From positions 458,001 through 522,000 of the forward strand of contig JACVVK020000227.1 of assembly GCA_018292915.2 (NCBI GenBank): DNA of 64,000 nt, written 5' to 3'. The stretch comes from Batillaria attramentaria. Its lineage: Eukaryota; Mollusca; Gastropoda; Batillariidae. This document shows, piece by piece, positions 1 through 13,700 of this stretch (positions are counted from its first letter, which is position 1; the number at the start of each line of letters is the position of its first letter). The notes under the pieces were generated by a model that saw only the letters and a list, made by a program, of their open reading frames with translations, was not told the origin of the DNA and did no database searches. A program made the translations under genes and the position numbers.

Positions 1-2645
1 AGGCTCACACCCACACATCCACTTCCTTATTCTTCTGTATGGAGAGATTCACATGCACTCACACCCACACATCCACTTCCTTATTCTTCTGTATGGAGAG
101 AGATTCACATGCACTCACACCCACACATCCACTTCTTTATTCTTCTGTATGGAGAGAGATTCACATGCACACACACCCACACATCCACTTCCTTATTCTT
201 CTGTATGGAGAGAGATTCACATGCACTCACACCCACTTCTTTATTCTTCTGTATGGAGAGAGATTCACATGCACTCACACCCACACATCCACTTCCTTAT
301 TCTTCTGTATGGAGAGAGATTCACATGCACTCACACCCACACATCCACTTCCTTATTCTTCTGTATGGAGAGAGATTCACATGCACTCACACCCACACAT
401 CCACTTCCTTATTCTTCTGTATGGAGAGAGATTCACATGCACTCACACCCACACATCCACTTCTTTATTCTTCTGTATGGAGAGAGATTCACATGCACAC
501 TCACACCCACACATCCACTTCTTTATTCATCTGTATGGAGAGAGATTCACATGCACACACACCCACACATACACTTCTTTATTCATCTGTATGGAGAGAG
601 ATTCACATGCACACACACACCCACACATCCACTTCTTTATTCATCTGTATGGAGAGAGATTCACATGCACTCACACCCACACATCCACTTCCTTATTCTT
701 CTGTATGGAGAGAGATTCACATGCACTCACACCCACACATCCACTTCCTTATTCATCTGTATGGAGAGAGATTCACATGTACTCACACCCACAAATCCAC
801 TTCTTTATTCTTCTGTATGGAGAGAGATTCACATGCACACACACACCCACACATCAACTTCTTTATTCTTCTGTATGGAGAGAGATTCACATGCACTCAC
901 ACCCACACATCAACTTCTTTATTCTTCTCTATAGAGAGAGATTCACATGCACTCACACCCACTTCTTTATTCTTCTGTATGGAGAGAGATTCACATGCAC
1001 TCACACCCACACATCCACTTCTTTATTCTTCTGTATGGAGAGAGATTCACATGCACACACACACCCACACATCAACTTCTTTATTCATCTGTATGGAGAG
1101 AGATTCACATGTACTCACACCCACAAATCCACTTCTCTATTCTTCTGTATGGAGAGAGATTCACATGCACACACACACCCACACATCAACGTCTTTATTC
1201 TTCTGTATGGAGAGAGATTCACATGCACTCACACCCACACATCAACTTCTTTATTCTTCTCTATAGAGAGAGATTCACATGCACTCACACCCACTTCTTT
1301 ATTCTTCTGTATGGAGAGAGATTCACATGCACTCACACCCACACATCCACTTCTTTATTCATCTGTATGGAGAGAGAGTCACATCCACTCACACCCACAC
1401 ATCCACTTCTTTATTCTTCTGTATGGAGAGAGATTCACATGCACTCACACCCACTTCTTTATTCTTCTGTATGGAGAGAGATTCACATGCACTCACACCC
1501 ACACATCCACTTCCTTATTCTTCTGTATGGAGAGAGATTCACATGCACACACACCCACACATCCACTTCTTTATTCTTCTGTATGGAGAGTCACATCCAC
1601 TCACACCCACACATCAACTTCTTTATTCTTCTGTATGGAGAGAGATTCACATGCACACACACCCACTTCTTTATTCTTCTGTATGGAGAGAGAGTCACAT
1701 CCACTCACACCCACACATCCACTTCTTTATTCTTCTGTATGGAGAGAGATTCACATGCACACACACCCACACATCCACTTCTTTATTCTTCTGTATGGAG
1801 AGAGATTCACATGCACTCACACCCACACATCCACTTCTTTATTCTTCTGTATGGAGAGAGATTCACATGCAAACACTCACCCAGACATCAACTTCTTTAT
1901 TCTTCTGTATGGAGAGAGATTCACATGCACACACACACCCACACATCCACTTCTTTATTCTTCTGTATGGAGAGAGATTCACATGCACTCACACCCACAC
2001 ATCCACTTCCTTATTCTTCTGTATGGAGAGAGATTCACATGCACTCACACCCACACATCCATTTCCTTATTCTTCTGTATGGAGAGAGATTCACATGCAC
2101 TCACACCCACACATCCACTTCTTTATTCTTCTGTATGGAGAGAGATTCACATGCACTCACACCCACACATCCACTTCTTTATTCTTCTGTATGGAGAGAG
2201 ATTCACATGTACTCACACCCACAAATCCACTTCTTTATTCTTCTGTATGGAGAGAGATTCACATGCACTCACACCCACACATCCACTTCCTTATTCTTCT
2301 GTATGGAGAGAGATTCACATGCACTCACACCCACACATCCACTTCTTTATTCTTCTGTATGGAGAGAGATTCACATGAACTTGCACCCACACATCAACTT
2401 CTTTATTCTTCTGTATGGAGAGAGATTCACATGCACTCACACCCACACATCCACTTCTTTATTCTTCTGTATGGAGAGAGATTCACATGAACTTGCACCC
2501 ACACATCAACTTCTTTATTCTTCTGTATGGAGAGAGATTCACATGCACTCACACCCACTTCTTTATTCTTCTGTATGGAGAGAGATTCACATGCACACAC
2601 ACACCCACACATCAGCTTCTTTATTCTTCTGTATGGAGAGAGATT
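1..2645. repeat. 56-bp minisatellite array (about 47 copies)
   Basis: Near-identical units of about 56 bp run from the window edge to about 2645. Each has a CA-rich part, then a T-rich part, then a GGAGAGAG block. Shorter units lack an internal ACACATCC-type block, and CA length varies from copy to copy. The unit contains no stop codon on the plus strand, so long histidine/threonine-rich reading frames appear in all three frames; these are judged to be artefacts. On the minus strand, most units carry AATAAA. The left end of the array is outside the window. Confidence 0.97.
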
Positions 2646-3068
2646 CAAAGCGGAACTGTATCACTTCTGGTCAACAATGTCAAAACACATACAGTGTACA
2701 TGTAACATGAGAGGTGACAGAACAATCCGAAGAAGAAGCGTGGAGCCACAATGCACTAGTATAATCTGGGTGGTGGGTCTATCATCTCTATCCACGCAGG
2801 AATATGAAGACAAAACACAATAAGCTTTAATGGCTTTGTGCCTTACTGAGACACAAACACAAAACAAAATACCACCACCACCACCATCAACGACCCAAAT
2901 CCAGTGAATGCCTTGAAAAGAGCGGGGCAGTACATGCGTAAGTCGTGGACCCATCTACTGGCTTGTGAAAATGTATATATATTGCACTGACATTTTTGAT
3001 TTATGGTGAAACAAGAATGTTTCTTACTGTAGACAAACTATATAAGTATAACCATAAAGTATAATTAT
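2646..3068. other. Unique spacer, no gene recognised
   Basis: Ordinary-complexity DNA between the 56-bp array and the CA tract. No exon with a recognisable protein or clear splice signals was found on either strand. The minus strand has an ATTAAA near 2826, which is only a weak candidate polyadenylation signal. Confidence 0.5.
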
Positions 3069-3072
3069 GTGG

Positions 3073-3119
<47 letters not shown>

Positions 3120-3126
3120 AGACACA

Positions 3127-3170
<44 letters not shown>

Positions 3171-3177
3171 AGACACA

Positions 3178-3231
<54 letters not shown>

Positions 3232-3238
3232 AGACACA

Positions 3239-3272
<34 letters not shown>
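3069..3272. repeat. (CA)n microsatellite with periodic CAGACACAGA interruptions
   Basis: A run of about 200 bp of CA dinucleotides, broken three times by the same short CAGACACAGA interruption. The compound unit has therefore itself been duplicated. Confidence 0.95.
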
Positions 3273-3368
3273 GCACTCTTCCTAGTTCATGCAAGAAAAC
3301 TACATTGCAAAATATGAATCATCTCTGCCTTATCACATGTTGAAAAGAAGATTTTATGCAGTCTGATT

Positions 3369-3707
3369 TCAATGGCGATGCCTAACCTGATCAATTATCC
3401 ATGAAAACAATTCACAAAATAACATTTTGATAAGCTCAGCTGAAAGTCTCCAAACTGTGTGAAAATATCTCCACCTGACATCACCACAACCACCACCAAA
3501 CCTGTCAGCAAAACTCAGCTTGATCCAATTCTTTCTCCGTGAATATGACATGTAGCGTAAAGCCAAAAAGGTGACAGCCATAAATAACATACACAAATAC
3601 AGTGTGAACATGATTGTAAAGCGAAAATTCTCATAACCATAGAATAACAATAAATGTTGCTGTATCTGGTTTTGTGTCCAGCCAACAACACATTCTATCA
3701 CAGACAA
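3369..3707 (-). pseudogene. Possible relic exon with one membrane helix, ABCG-transporter-like (weak)
   Basis: The minus strand has an open stretch of 112 codons. It contains a phrase LLLFYGYENF, then about 20 hydrophobic residues (roughly FTIMFTLYLCMLF onward), then a basic end with RYMSYSRRKNW. The order polar turn, membrane helix, LRY, basic tail resembles the extreme C terminus of ABCG half-transporters. No upstream transporter exon lies between here and the LZTR1 stop at 4480, so it cannot be the last exon of an intact local gene on this strand. It may be a gene relic, part of the LZTR1 3' untranslated region, or chance. The function is not established. Confidence 0.2.
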
Positions 3708-4291
3708 TGCTACACCGCTGACGACATGTCAATCTCTGACATCACAAGTGTCTAGATTGATTAAGTCGTCTACAATAACAGAACATTTGCTTCCTGCAGT
3801 GCTTTACCTTCTCCAAGTCTTGACCTCTATCCCCATCGGGAATTCCTCGATTTTCAGAAGGCGTAATCAGGAAGGGAAATAACCTCACCGGTCCCATACT
3901 CGCGCGTCAGTACTAGTCACTTCCCTTAACTGTGGAACTGTGACGGCATGTTGCCACTAAAAGACCTTAAAGTCACTGTTTTCACAGTAATGCATGTCAC
4001 TGTGGTGTGTCAGCCTGTTATTATGCTTTGAGTTCCTGTGACTCCCGAACCCTGCTATACTTGTACACACGAACAGGGGCAATCACTTCCACTGACTTTG
4101 GTTTTAGAAGCCCCTGACGTTGTTACCCAGCCTGGATGTGAGTTAGATAAACTCCCCACTCCCAGTGTTCTGTACTCATACAGACCAGCAGTTACCATGA
4201 CTTCCGCTGCCTCTGGCTGTAGGTTCAAAACCCTTGGTGTTCTTCAGACCGGCGTTACAGACAACATGGATCGTCAACTTTCACACTGTTC

Positions 4292-4449
4292 CACAAACAC
4301 ACTCATGCTCCTTCGAAAGACAGCTACTGGAGTTGTGTCTCTCAGGCTGACTTAGATCATTATCAGTTATCACAAACACACTCATGCTCCTTCGGAAGAC
4401 AGCTACTGGAGTTGTGTCTCTCAGGTTGGCTTAGATCATTATCTGTCAT
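4292..4449. repeat. 79-bp tandem duplication just after the LZTR1 stop
   Basis: Two copies, 4292-4370 and 4371-4449, differ at only a few positions. They end about 30 bp downstream of the LZTR1 stop codon on the minus strand, so they probably lie within its 3' untranslated region. Confidence 0.85.
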
Positions 4450-4479
4450 CACAAAGTCTGACTCATCATGGTCGGTGGT

Positions 4480-6895
4480 TCAGAAGCCGCTGGTGTTCTG
4501 GTCACTAAGACTGGCGCTGGACATGTCCTGACATAAACGTGACTCGCTCATATCGTCTGCTAATGCATCCAACACGTCCAGTAACAACTCACGCGTCAAG
4601 CGTCGGATCTGTGGTAACCTGGCAACCTGTCAAGAAAAACAGAAATGTGTTCAAGTGAAAGGAATAGCAAGCTCCACTTTTACCACAGTCTTACTTAAAA
4701 TAATTCTTTTATGATGGCAACATGAAACAATAAACTGCTAAACACATTCACATACACTGTACAAGGAACGAAGCAAGTAGCGCCAAAGAAACGGACGAGG
4801 TGGAGAAATTCCATTACAAAGTGAACCTGACCCTGACCGTGCACAAATGGAAAGATTTCAAAAGCAATGACTCTGACCTTGGAGAAGTTATGGACGATGA
4901 TGCTGAGAGCGTGTTTCTTCATGTCCATCGCCTGAATCTTGTCCGCAGCCTCCAGGATCTGATCACAACAACATCATGAGGTCAACAAGGTCAGGGTTAA
5001 CAATGTTGGATCAACAGCACATTGACTCTTCATTTTGTTTTGCAAACAAATTTTTTATTTACTTAGTGAGCAAAGTTAGTGGCACTGCAAGCAAAGACGG
5101 ACTATCTCATGATTTTCTAGAGGTAAATGTCAAATCTTTGTTGAAGCTTTCTCTTATGCAAAACACACACATACCTGTGTAAGATGGTACACACATACAT
5201 ACACATGCACACACACACATCACAAACCTGTATAACATTCTGACATGAAACATTCATTTCCAGGTTGTGCTTGCAGAAAGCCTGCAGATTAAAAAAACAA
5301 ACAGACGAATTTTGAAAATGAAAAACCAGCAAAAACACAAATTAATTATCAAAATATTGAAAAATAGTGAAACATCCTCTGGATAACTTATCTAAGGATA
5401 CAGGATTTTGTTTTCACTCACAAGTTCTTCTTTCCACTAAAATCATCTTTCGTCCAAGAGAAAAGCAGTCCGACAAATGCAGCAAACAAATCTGACCTAA
5501 GGCTTAGAATGACCAACTGATAGTAACACTAGTGACATTCATTCTTGACTGACCTGTAACCTGTTATTGGAGAAGCCGTAGAAGTATGGGGCGGGGAACA
5601 GGTAGAGGGAATCTTCGGGCGGCATGGTGACATCACCGTAGTAAATATAACGCAGCAAACTGTCAAACGCTTGTCGTGATGGGATCATCTCACCGATAGT
5701 GATCTGAGGAAGGAAATACTTCAGTCAAGTGTGCATCACGTAGCAGTATATATACTGATGATAGGAACAGAACATTCCAGGTTACCACTGTGGGTTATTC
5801 AGCATAAGACAAATTAATTCAACAATACCAGGGTTAATCTGATTATTGAACAATGAAAAACAAACTTACAGACAAACACACGCCTCCCATCACCCTTAAA
5901 AAAAAACCCCAAAGAAACAAACAAAAAGCCCAAACCAACAAAGATAGAATACAAACAAAAACAAAACAACAAAGAGGACCACACCGACGACAATATAAGT
6001 TCAACACATTGCACAACATGCATCAACAACATTATCAAACTAATAATACAGAGTATTAATAATGCATCCACACAGGAACGAACACAAAATCACACACCCA
6101 AATCTCTGCCATCTAAAACAACCCTGCGTAAGTGTCCGCAAGTCCTGAATCAGAAGACAGGGCAAATCTAAACATGACCTCAATTTTCCACAATTATTGT
6201 TGCATCCTTACATTGACCATATTGTTCTCTGGTCGGAACGATCGCATCATGGCCTCAAAGTACGAGCTTCTGGCAGCAAGGATCGCAGCATGTGCCGGGA
6301 TTTGACATTCGTCCAGTACCAAGGTCATGTCACAGAACTCACGCCCGGCGACCTTCAGGAAACTCTCAAGGTCCTTCTCCAAGGTCACATCTGCAATGAA
6401 AAAGCCCAGAGGTGGATGTTTATAAAAGTATGGGTGTTTATCAGATCAATGATCACACTTTCACATATTCTTCCGCTTACTCCTCCACCAGTTCCTACTT
6501 GGTTTGGTTTTGTTTCCCCCTCTAAAAAGTTGGTACATGTAGTATGATGTACAGGCGACAACACAAAGTGTATATGGACATCACTCACTGGAGACGAGAT
6601 CTGGCTGGGGATCAGCCATGCGGACGGGCGGCATCTGTTTCCGTCGGATGATCTCAACCATGAGAGGTTGATCCAGCGTCTCAAACTCGCGACTCATTAC
6701 GATCTGGTTGTAGTTACACTCCTTCACGATGAAGCGCAGGCAGTATTCCTGACATGACAAAAAATACTTGGCTGTAAAACAGGTAGTGCGTATTGTTCAT
6801 CATGACTTTCAACTCTAACATTACAGCAAATAGCCCAGCAAAGGTTGAAAGTCAGGGAAAACACATAGCAATGAACAAAATGAAACAGATCATAC

Positions 6896-6929
<34 letters not shown>

Positions 6930-7709
6930 CACACACCATCCATCCAAACACAAAACAAACTGCCCATGCTTACTTTGAGAAAATCTAGTTTGAGTTTGGC
7001 GGCGTTATGAAGAGCCCCCAGCACGGTTCTGTGACTGATGCACGCCTCTAGAAACTGAACACACAGTTGCTCCAACCTCTTCATGTGGAACTGAAATCAC
7101 AACAGCAGCATCAGTGAAAACTGTCAGTGAAAATGACACAACTGTAAACACGTCCACATCTGGCATGGGTCTTGTCATCTTCCTAATGGACCACTCCACT
7201 ACTGTCAATCGAAAGGGTCCAGCTCCCAGAATTCAGCCAATCATGTAAAGCGGCATAATGAGCACAACATACAGCATGGTCGGGCAAACCTATCGCCAGA
7301 CACTACAAAGAGAGAAGCATCTTGGCATATGACGACATCATGGACGTATTTGCCAATACATGGAAGAGTAAAGGGGCGGAGCTTTGGCCTTGGAGCTTGC
7401 TAAGTGGAGCCGTCTATTCACTGAGGTAGATACATATTCCCCCCAAAACAAACATATTGCCAGCCTGAAGTTAGGCTGCTGCTCCTGTCAATCTGTTAAT
7501 GTGCAGGTTACTAGCCAGGAGTCACAATGTCAAGACTACAAAGTGGACCAACCTGTAGTGAAAGTCTGTACACGTCCATCATTATCAAGATGACTTCATT
7601 GCTGTTGAACTCTTGACCTGTCATGGGGAAAAAAAGAAAGTTTCTGTGAATCATTTCTTCAATGACCATGAAACTAGTTTACAAACTAGCTTGTCTGCAT
7701 ACCTACATG

Positions 7710-7775
<66 letters not shown>

Positions 7776-10700
7776 CATGTTTTTCTGACAAAACTGATGA
7801 CTCTCTAGACAGCCAAATTGTGAGTGCCGTAACTACTACAAGTTAACAATACATGTCGTCACAGACAACACAAAAAGACGTTATAACAACACCACATCCT
7901 CGTGACCGACCTTTCTTTGTGGGATGAATCCTGTCAGTGTAGATGTAGGAGAGAACCATTTCAAATGCTCGTGGATTCGTGTCCGGCAACTGAACCACCA
8001 GGCTGCCTCGTTCACTGACATCTCGCTGTAATGAGAAAGAAGAAAACCTTTTGAACTTTGTCTTGCAAGACGCAGAACTTGTGACAGTGACCAAGAAAAA
8101 GATAAGAGTTGGATACTATCCACTACCTGACTGGCTACAGAGAAAACGCAGACAGCAAGCGACAGAGAAGCGGTAGTGACTGCAAGGTGGAAAAACAAAT
8201 AGAAGGTATGATGGTTCTTGGGGAAAAAAATGCAAGTTATAGTCAAGGAAACTGGAAGTCAACGTACCACATAGACAAAAACAAACTGAGTCATACCTGA
8301 GTTTTGGCTTTGCGGATCTTTTCTCGTAACCATGGAGATCTTGCAGCAACCAGGGCAATGTGAGCTGAGATCTGTGTTTGTTCCTGATAACGAAAAATAA
8401 AACATGCACATCATTAGACGACAGTCATGTTCCAATCTTTCCTCGGAAAAGTTATGGTCAAAATCAACACTGCTGGCCAAATGTGCACGGTGCTCTGTAG
8501 GAACATGGTAATTTGCATCTTTATGTGTGAAGTAAAAATATGGACTACGTAGCCTTAGATGACACCACCACTTCCGCTACAATACAATGCATTATCCCGA
8601 AAGTGAAGACATACATGTAATAGAAGCCTAACCGTGCTTACAGAGTAAACAACAATGTAGACTAGTGTTAGTACTTATCAGAGTAAACAACAATGTAGAC
8701 TAGTGTTAGTACTTATCGCTCGTTACAGTGACTCACCTCCCCAACAATGTAGACTAGTGTTAGTACTTATCGCTCGTTACAGTGACTCACCTCCCCAACA
8801 ATGTAGACTAGTGTTAGTACTTATCGCTCGTTACAGTGACTCACCTCCCCAACAATGTAGACTAGCGTTAGTACTTATCGCTCGTTACAGTGACTCACCT
8901 CCCCAACAATGTAGACTAGCGTTAGTACTTATCGCTCGTTACAGTGACTCACCTCCCCAACAATGTAGACTAGCGTTAGTACTTATCGCTCGTTACAGTG
9001 ACTCACCTCCCCAACAATGTAGACTAGCGTTAGTACTTATCGCTCGTTACAGTGACTCACCTCCCCAACAATGTAGACTAGCGTTAGTACTTATCGCTCG
9101 TTACAGTGACTCACCTCCCCAACAATGTAGACTAGCGTTAGTACTTATCGCTCGTTACAGTGACTCACCTCCCCAACAATGTAGACTAGCGTTAGTACTT
9201 ATCGCTCGTTACAGTGACTCACCTCCCCAACAATGTAGACTAGCGTTAGTACTTATCGCTCGTTACAGTGACTCACCTCCCCAACAATGTAGACTAGCGT
9301 TAGTACTTATCGCTCGTTACAGTGACTCACCTCCCCAACAATGTAGACTAGCGTTAGTACTTATCGCTCGTTACAGTGACTCACCTCCCCAACAATGTAG
9401 ACTAGCGTTAGTACTTATCGCTCGTTACAGTGACTCACCTCCCCAACAATGTAGACTAGCGTTAGTACTTATCGCTCGTTACGGTGACTCACCTCCCCAA
9501 CAATGTAGACTAGCGTTAGTACTTATCGCTCGTTACGGTGACTCACCTCCCCAACAATGTAGACTAGCGTTAGTACTTATCGCTCGTTACGGTGACTCAC
9601 CTCCCCAACAATGTAGACTAGCGTTAGTACTTATCGCTCGTTACGGTGACTCACCTCCCCAACAATGTAGACTAGCGTTAGTACTTATCGCTCGTTACGG
9701 TGACTCACCTCCCCAACAATGTAGACTAGCGTTAGTACTTATCGCTCGTTACGGTGACTCACCTCCCCAACAATGTAGACTAGCGTTAGTACTTATCGCT
9801 CGTTACGGTGACTCACCTCCCCAACAATGTAGACTAGCGTTAGTACTTATCGCTCGTTACGGTGACTCACCTCCCCAACAATGTAGACTAGCGTTAGTAC
9901 TTATCGCTCGTTACGGTGACTCACCTCCCCAACAATGTAGACTAGCGTTAGTACTTATCGCTCGTTACGGTGACTCACCTCCCCAACAATGTAGACTAGC
10001 GTTAGTACTTATCGCTCGTTACGGTGACTCACCTCCCCAACAATGTAGACTAGCGTTAGTACTTATCGCTCGTTACGGTGACTCACCTCCCCAACAATGT
10101 AGACTAGCGTTAGTACTTATCGCTCGTTACGGTGACTCACCTCCCCAACAATGTAGACTAGCGTTAGTACTTATCGCTCGTTACGGTGACTCACCTCCCC
10201 AACAATGTAGACTAGCGTTAGTACTTATCGCTCGTTACGGTGACTCACCTCCCCAACAATGTAGACTAGCGTTAGTACTTATCGCTCGTTACGGTGACTC
10301 ACCTCCCCAACAATGTAGACTAGCGTTAGTACTTATCGCTCGTTACGGTGACTCACCTCCCCAACAATGTAGACTAGCGTTAGTACTTATCGCTCGTTAC
10401 GGTGACTCACCTCCCCAACAATGTAGACTAGCGTTAGTACTTATCGCTCGTTACGGTGACTCACCTCCCCAACAATGTAGACTAGCGTTAGTACTTATCG
10501 CTCGTTACGGTGACTCACCTCCCCAACAATGTAGACTAGCGTTAGTACTTATCGCTCGTTACGGTGACTCACCTCCCCAACAATGTAGACTAGCGTTAGT
10601 ACTTATCGCTCGTTACGGTGACTCACCTCCCCAACAATGTAGACTAGCGTTAGTACTTATCGCTCGTTACGGTGACTCACCTCCCCAACAATGTAGACTA

Positions 10701-13700
10701 GCGTTAGTACTTATCGCTCGTTACGGTGACTCACCTCCCCAACAATGTAGACTAGCGTTAGTACTTATCGCTCGTTACGGTGACTCACCTCCCCAACAAT
10801 GTAGACTAGCGTTAGTACTTATCGCTCGTTACGGTGACTCACCTCCCCAACAATGTAGACTAGCGTTAGTACTTATCGCTCGTTACGGTGACTCACCTCC
10901 CCAACAATGTAGACTAGCGTTAGTACTTATCGCTCGTTACAGTGACTCACCTCCCCAACAATGTAGACTAGCGTTAGTACTTATCGCTCGTTACAGTGAC
11001 TCACCTCCCCAACAATGTAGACTAGCGTTAGTACTTATCGCTCGTTACAGTGACTCACCTCCCCAACAATGTAGACTAGCGTTAGTACTTATCGCTCGTT
11101 ACAGTGACTCACCTCCCCAACAATGTAGACTAGCGTTAGTACTTATCGCTCGTTACAGTGACTCACCTCCCCAACAATGTAGACTAGCGTTAGTACTTAT
11201 CGCTCGTTACAGTGACTCACCTCCCCAACAATGTAGACTAGCGTTAGTACTTATCGCTCGTTACAGTGACTCACCTCCCCAACAATGTAGACTAGCGTTA
11301 GTACTTATCGCTCGTTACAGTGACTCACCTCCCCAACAATGTAGACTAGCGTTAGTACTTATCGCTCGTTACAGTGACTCACCTCCCCAACAATGTAGAC
11401 TAGCGTTAGTACTTATCGCTCGTTACAGTGACTCACCTCCCCAACAATGTAGACTAGCGTTAGTACTTATCGCTCGTTACAGTGACTCACCTCCCCAACA
11501 ATGTAGACTAGCGTTAGTACTTATCGCTCGTTACAGTGACTCACCTCCCCAACAATGTAGACTAGCGTTAGTACTTATCGCTCGTTACAGTGACTCACCT
11601 CCCCAACAATGTAGACTAGCGTTAGTACTTATCGCTCGTTACAGTGACTCACCTCCCCAACAATGTAGACTAGCGTTAGTACTTATCGCTCGTTACAGTG
11701 ACTCACCTCCCCAACAATGTAGACTAGCGTTAGTACTTATCGCTCGTTACAGTGACTCACCTCCCCAACAATGTAGACTAGCGTTAGTACTTATCGCTCG
11801 TTACAGTGACTCACCTCCCCAACAATGTAGACTAGCGTTAGTACTTATCGCTCGTTACAGTGACTCACCTCCCCAACAATGTAGACTAGCGTTAGTACTT
11901 ATCGCTCGTTACAGTGACTCACCTCCCCAACAATGTAGACTAGCGTTAGTACTTATCGCTCGTTACAGTGACTCACCTCCCCAACAATGTAGACTAGCGT
12001 TAGTACTTATCGCTCGTTACAGTGACTCACCTCCCCAACAATGTAGACTAGCGTTAGTACTTATCGCTCGTTACAGTGACTCACCTCCCCAACAATGTAG
12101 ACTAGCGTTAGTACTTATCGCTCGTTACAGTGACTCACCTCCCCAACAATGTAGACTAGCGTTAGTACTTATCGCTCGTTACAGTGACTCACCTCCCCAA
12201 CAATGTAGACTAGCGTTAGTACTTATCGCTCGTTACAGTGACTCACCTCCCCAACAATGTAGACTAGCGTTAGTACTTATCGCTCGTTACAGTGACTCAC
12301 CTCCCCAACAATGTAGACTAGCGTTAGTACTTATCGCTCGTTACAGTGACTCACCTCCCCAACAATGTAGACTAGCGTTAGTACTTATCGCTCGTTACAG
12401 TGACTCACCTCCCCAACAATGTAGACTAGCGTTAGTACTTATCGCTCGTTACAGTGACTCACCTCCCCAACAATGTAGACTAGCGTTAGTACTTATCGCT
12501 CGTTACAGTGACTCACCTCCCCAACAATGTAGACTAGCGTTAGTACTTATCGCTCGTTACAGTGACTCACCTCCCCAACAATGTAGACTAGCGTTAGTAC
12601 TTATCGCTCGTTACAGTGACTCACCTCCCCAACAATGTAGACTAGCGTTAGTACTTATCGCTCGTTACAGTGACTCACCTCCCCAACAATGTAGACTAGC
12701 GTTAGTACTTATCGCTCGTTACAGTGACTCACCTCCCCAACAATGTAGACTAGCGTTAGTACTTATCGCTCGTTACAGTGACTCACCTCCCCAACAATGT
12801 AGACTAGCGTTAGTACTTATCGCTCGTTACAGTGACTCACCTCCCCAACAATGTAGACTAGCGTTAGTACTTATCGCTCGTTACAGTGACTCACCTCCCC
12901 AACAATGTAGACTAGCGTTAGTACTTATCGCTCGTTACAGTGACTCACCTCCCCAACAATGTAGACTAGCGTTAGTACTTATCGCTCGTTACAGTGACTC
13001 ACCTCCCCAACAATGTAGACTAGCGTTAGTACTTATCGCTCGTTACAGTGACTCACCTCCCCAACAATGTAGACTAGCGTTAGTACTTATCGCTCGTTAC
13101 AGTGACTCACCTCCCAACAATGTAGACTAGCGTTAGTACTTATCGCTCGTTACAGTGACTCACCTCCCCAACAATGTAGACTAGCGTTAGTACTTATCGC
13201 TCGTTACAGTGACTCACCTCCCCAACAATGTAGACTAGCGTTAGTACTTATCGCTCGTTACAGTGACTCACCTCCCCAACAATGTAGACTAGCGTTAGTA
13301 CTTATCGCTCGTTACAGTGACTCACCTCCCCAACAATGTAGACTAGCGTTAGTACTTATCGCTCGTTACAGTGACTCACCTCCCCAACAATGTAGACTAG
13401 CGTTAGTACTTATCGCTCGTTACAGTGACTCACCTCCCCAACAATGTAGACTAGCGTTAGTACTTATCGCTCGTTACAGTGACTCACCTCCCCAACAATG
13501 TAGACTAGCGTTAGTACTTATCGCTCGTTACAGTGACTCACCTCCCCAACAATGTAGACTAGCGTTAGTACTTATCGCTCGTTACAGTGACTCACCTCCC
13601 CAACAATGTAGACTAGCGTTAGTACTTATCACTCGTTACAGTGACTCACCTCCCCAACAATGAAGTCGACGTCACAAAACTGTTTACTCTCCAGCAGCCG

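Noticed and set aside
39..2710. Histidine/threonine-rich protein of up to 779 residues
   Set aside because: All three plus frames are open because the 56-bp unit simply has no stop codon. The unit length (not a multiple of three) and the CA length changes make the frame drift.
7911..7925. Read-through of LZTR1 exon 13 into GHEDVVLL, resembling the human continuation
   Set aside because: That frame would need a different donor and stops at once. The GTCGGT donor at 7910 joins exon 14 in phase and gives [19 protein letters not shown], a better continuation.
8703..13130. 1475-codon open frame with an 18-residue repeat ([12 protein letters not shown])
   Set aside because: It is the 54-bp intronic array read on the strand opposite to LZTR1. 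The period is a multiple of three, one single-base deletion ends it, and no gene context supports it.
8643..13662. CRISPR-like array
   Set aside because: Direct repeats have no variable spacers, the whole unit is repeated, and the setting is an animal intron.
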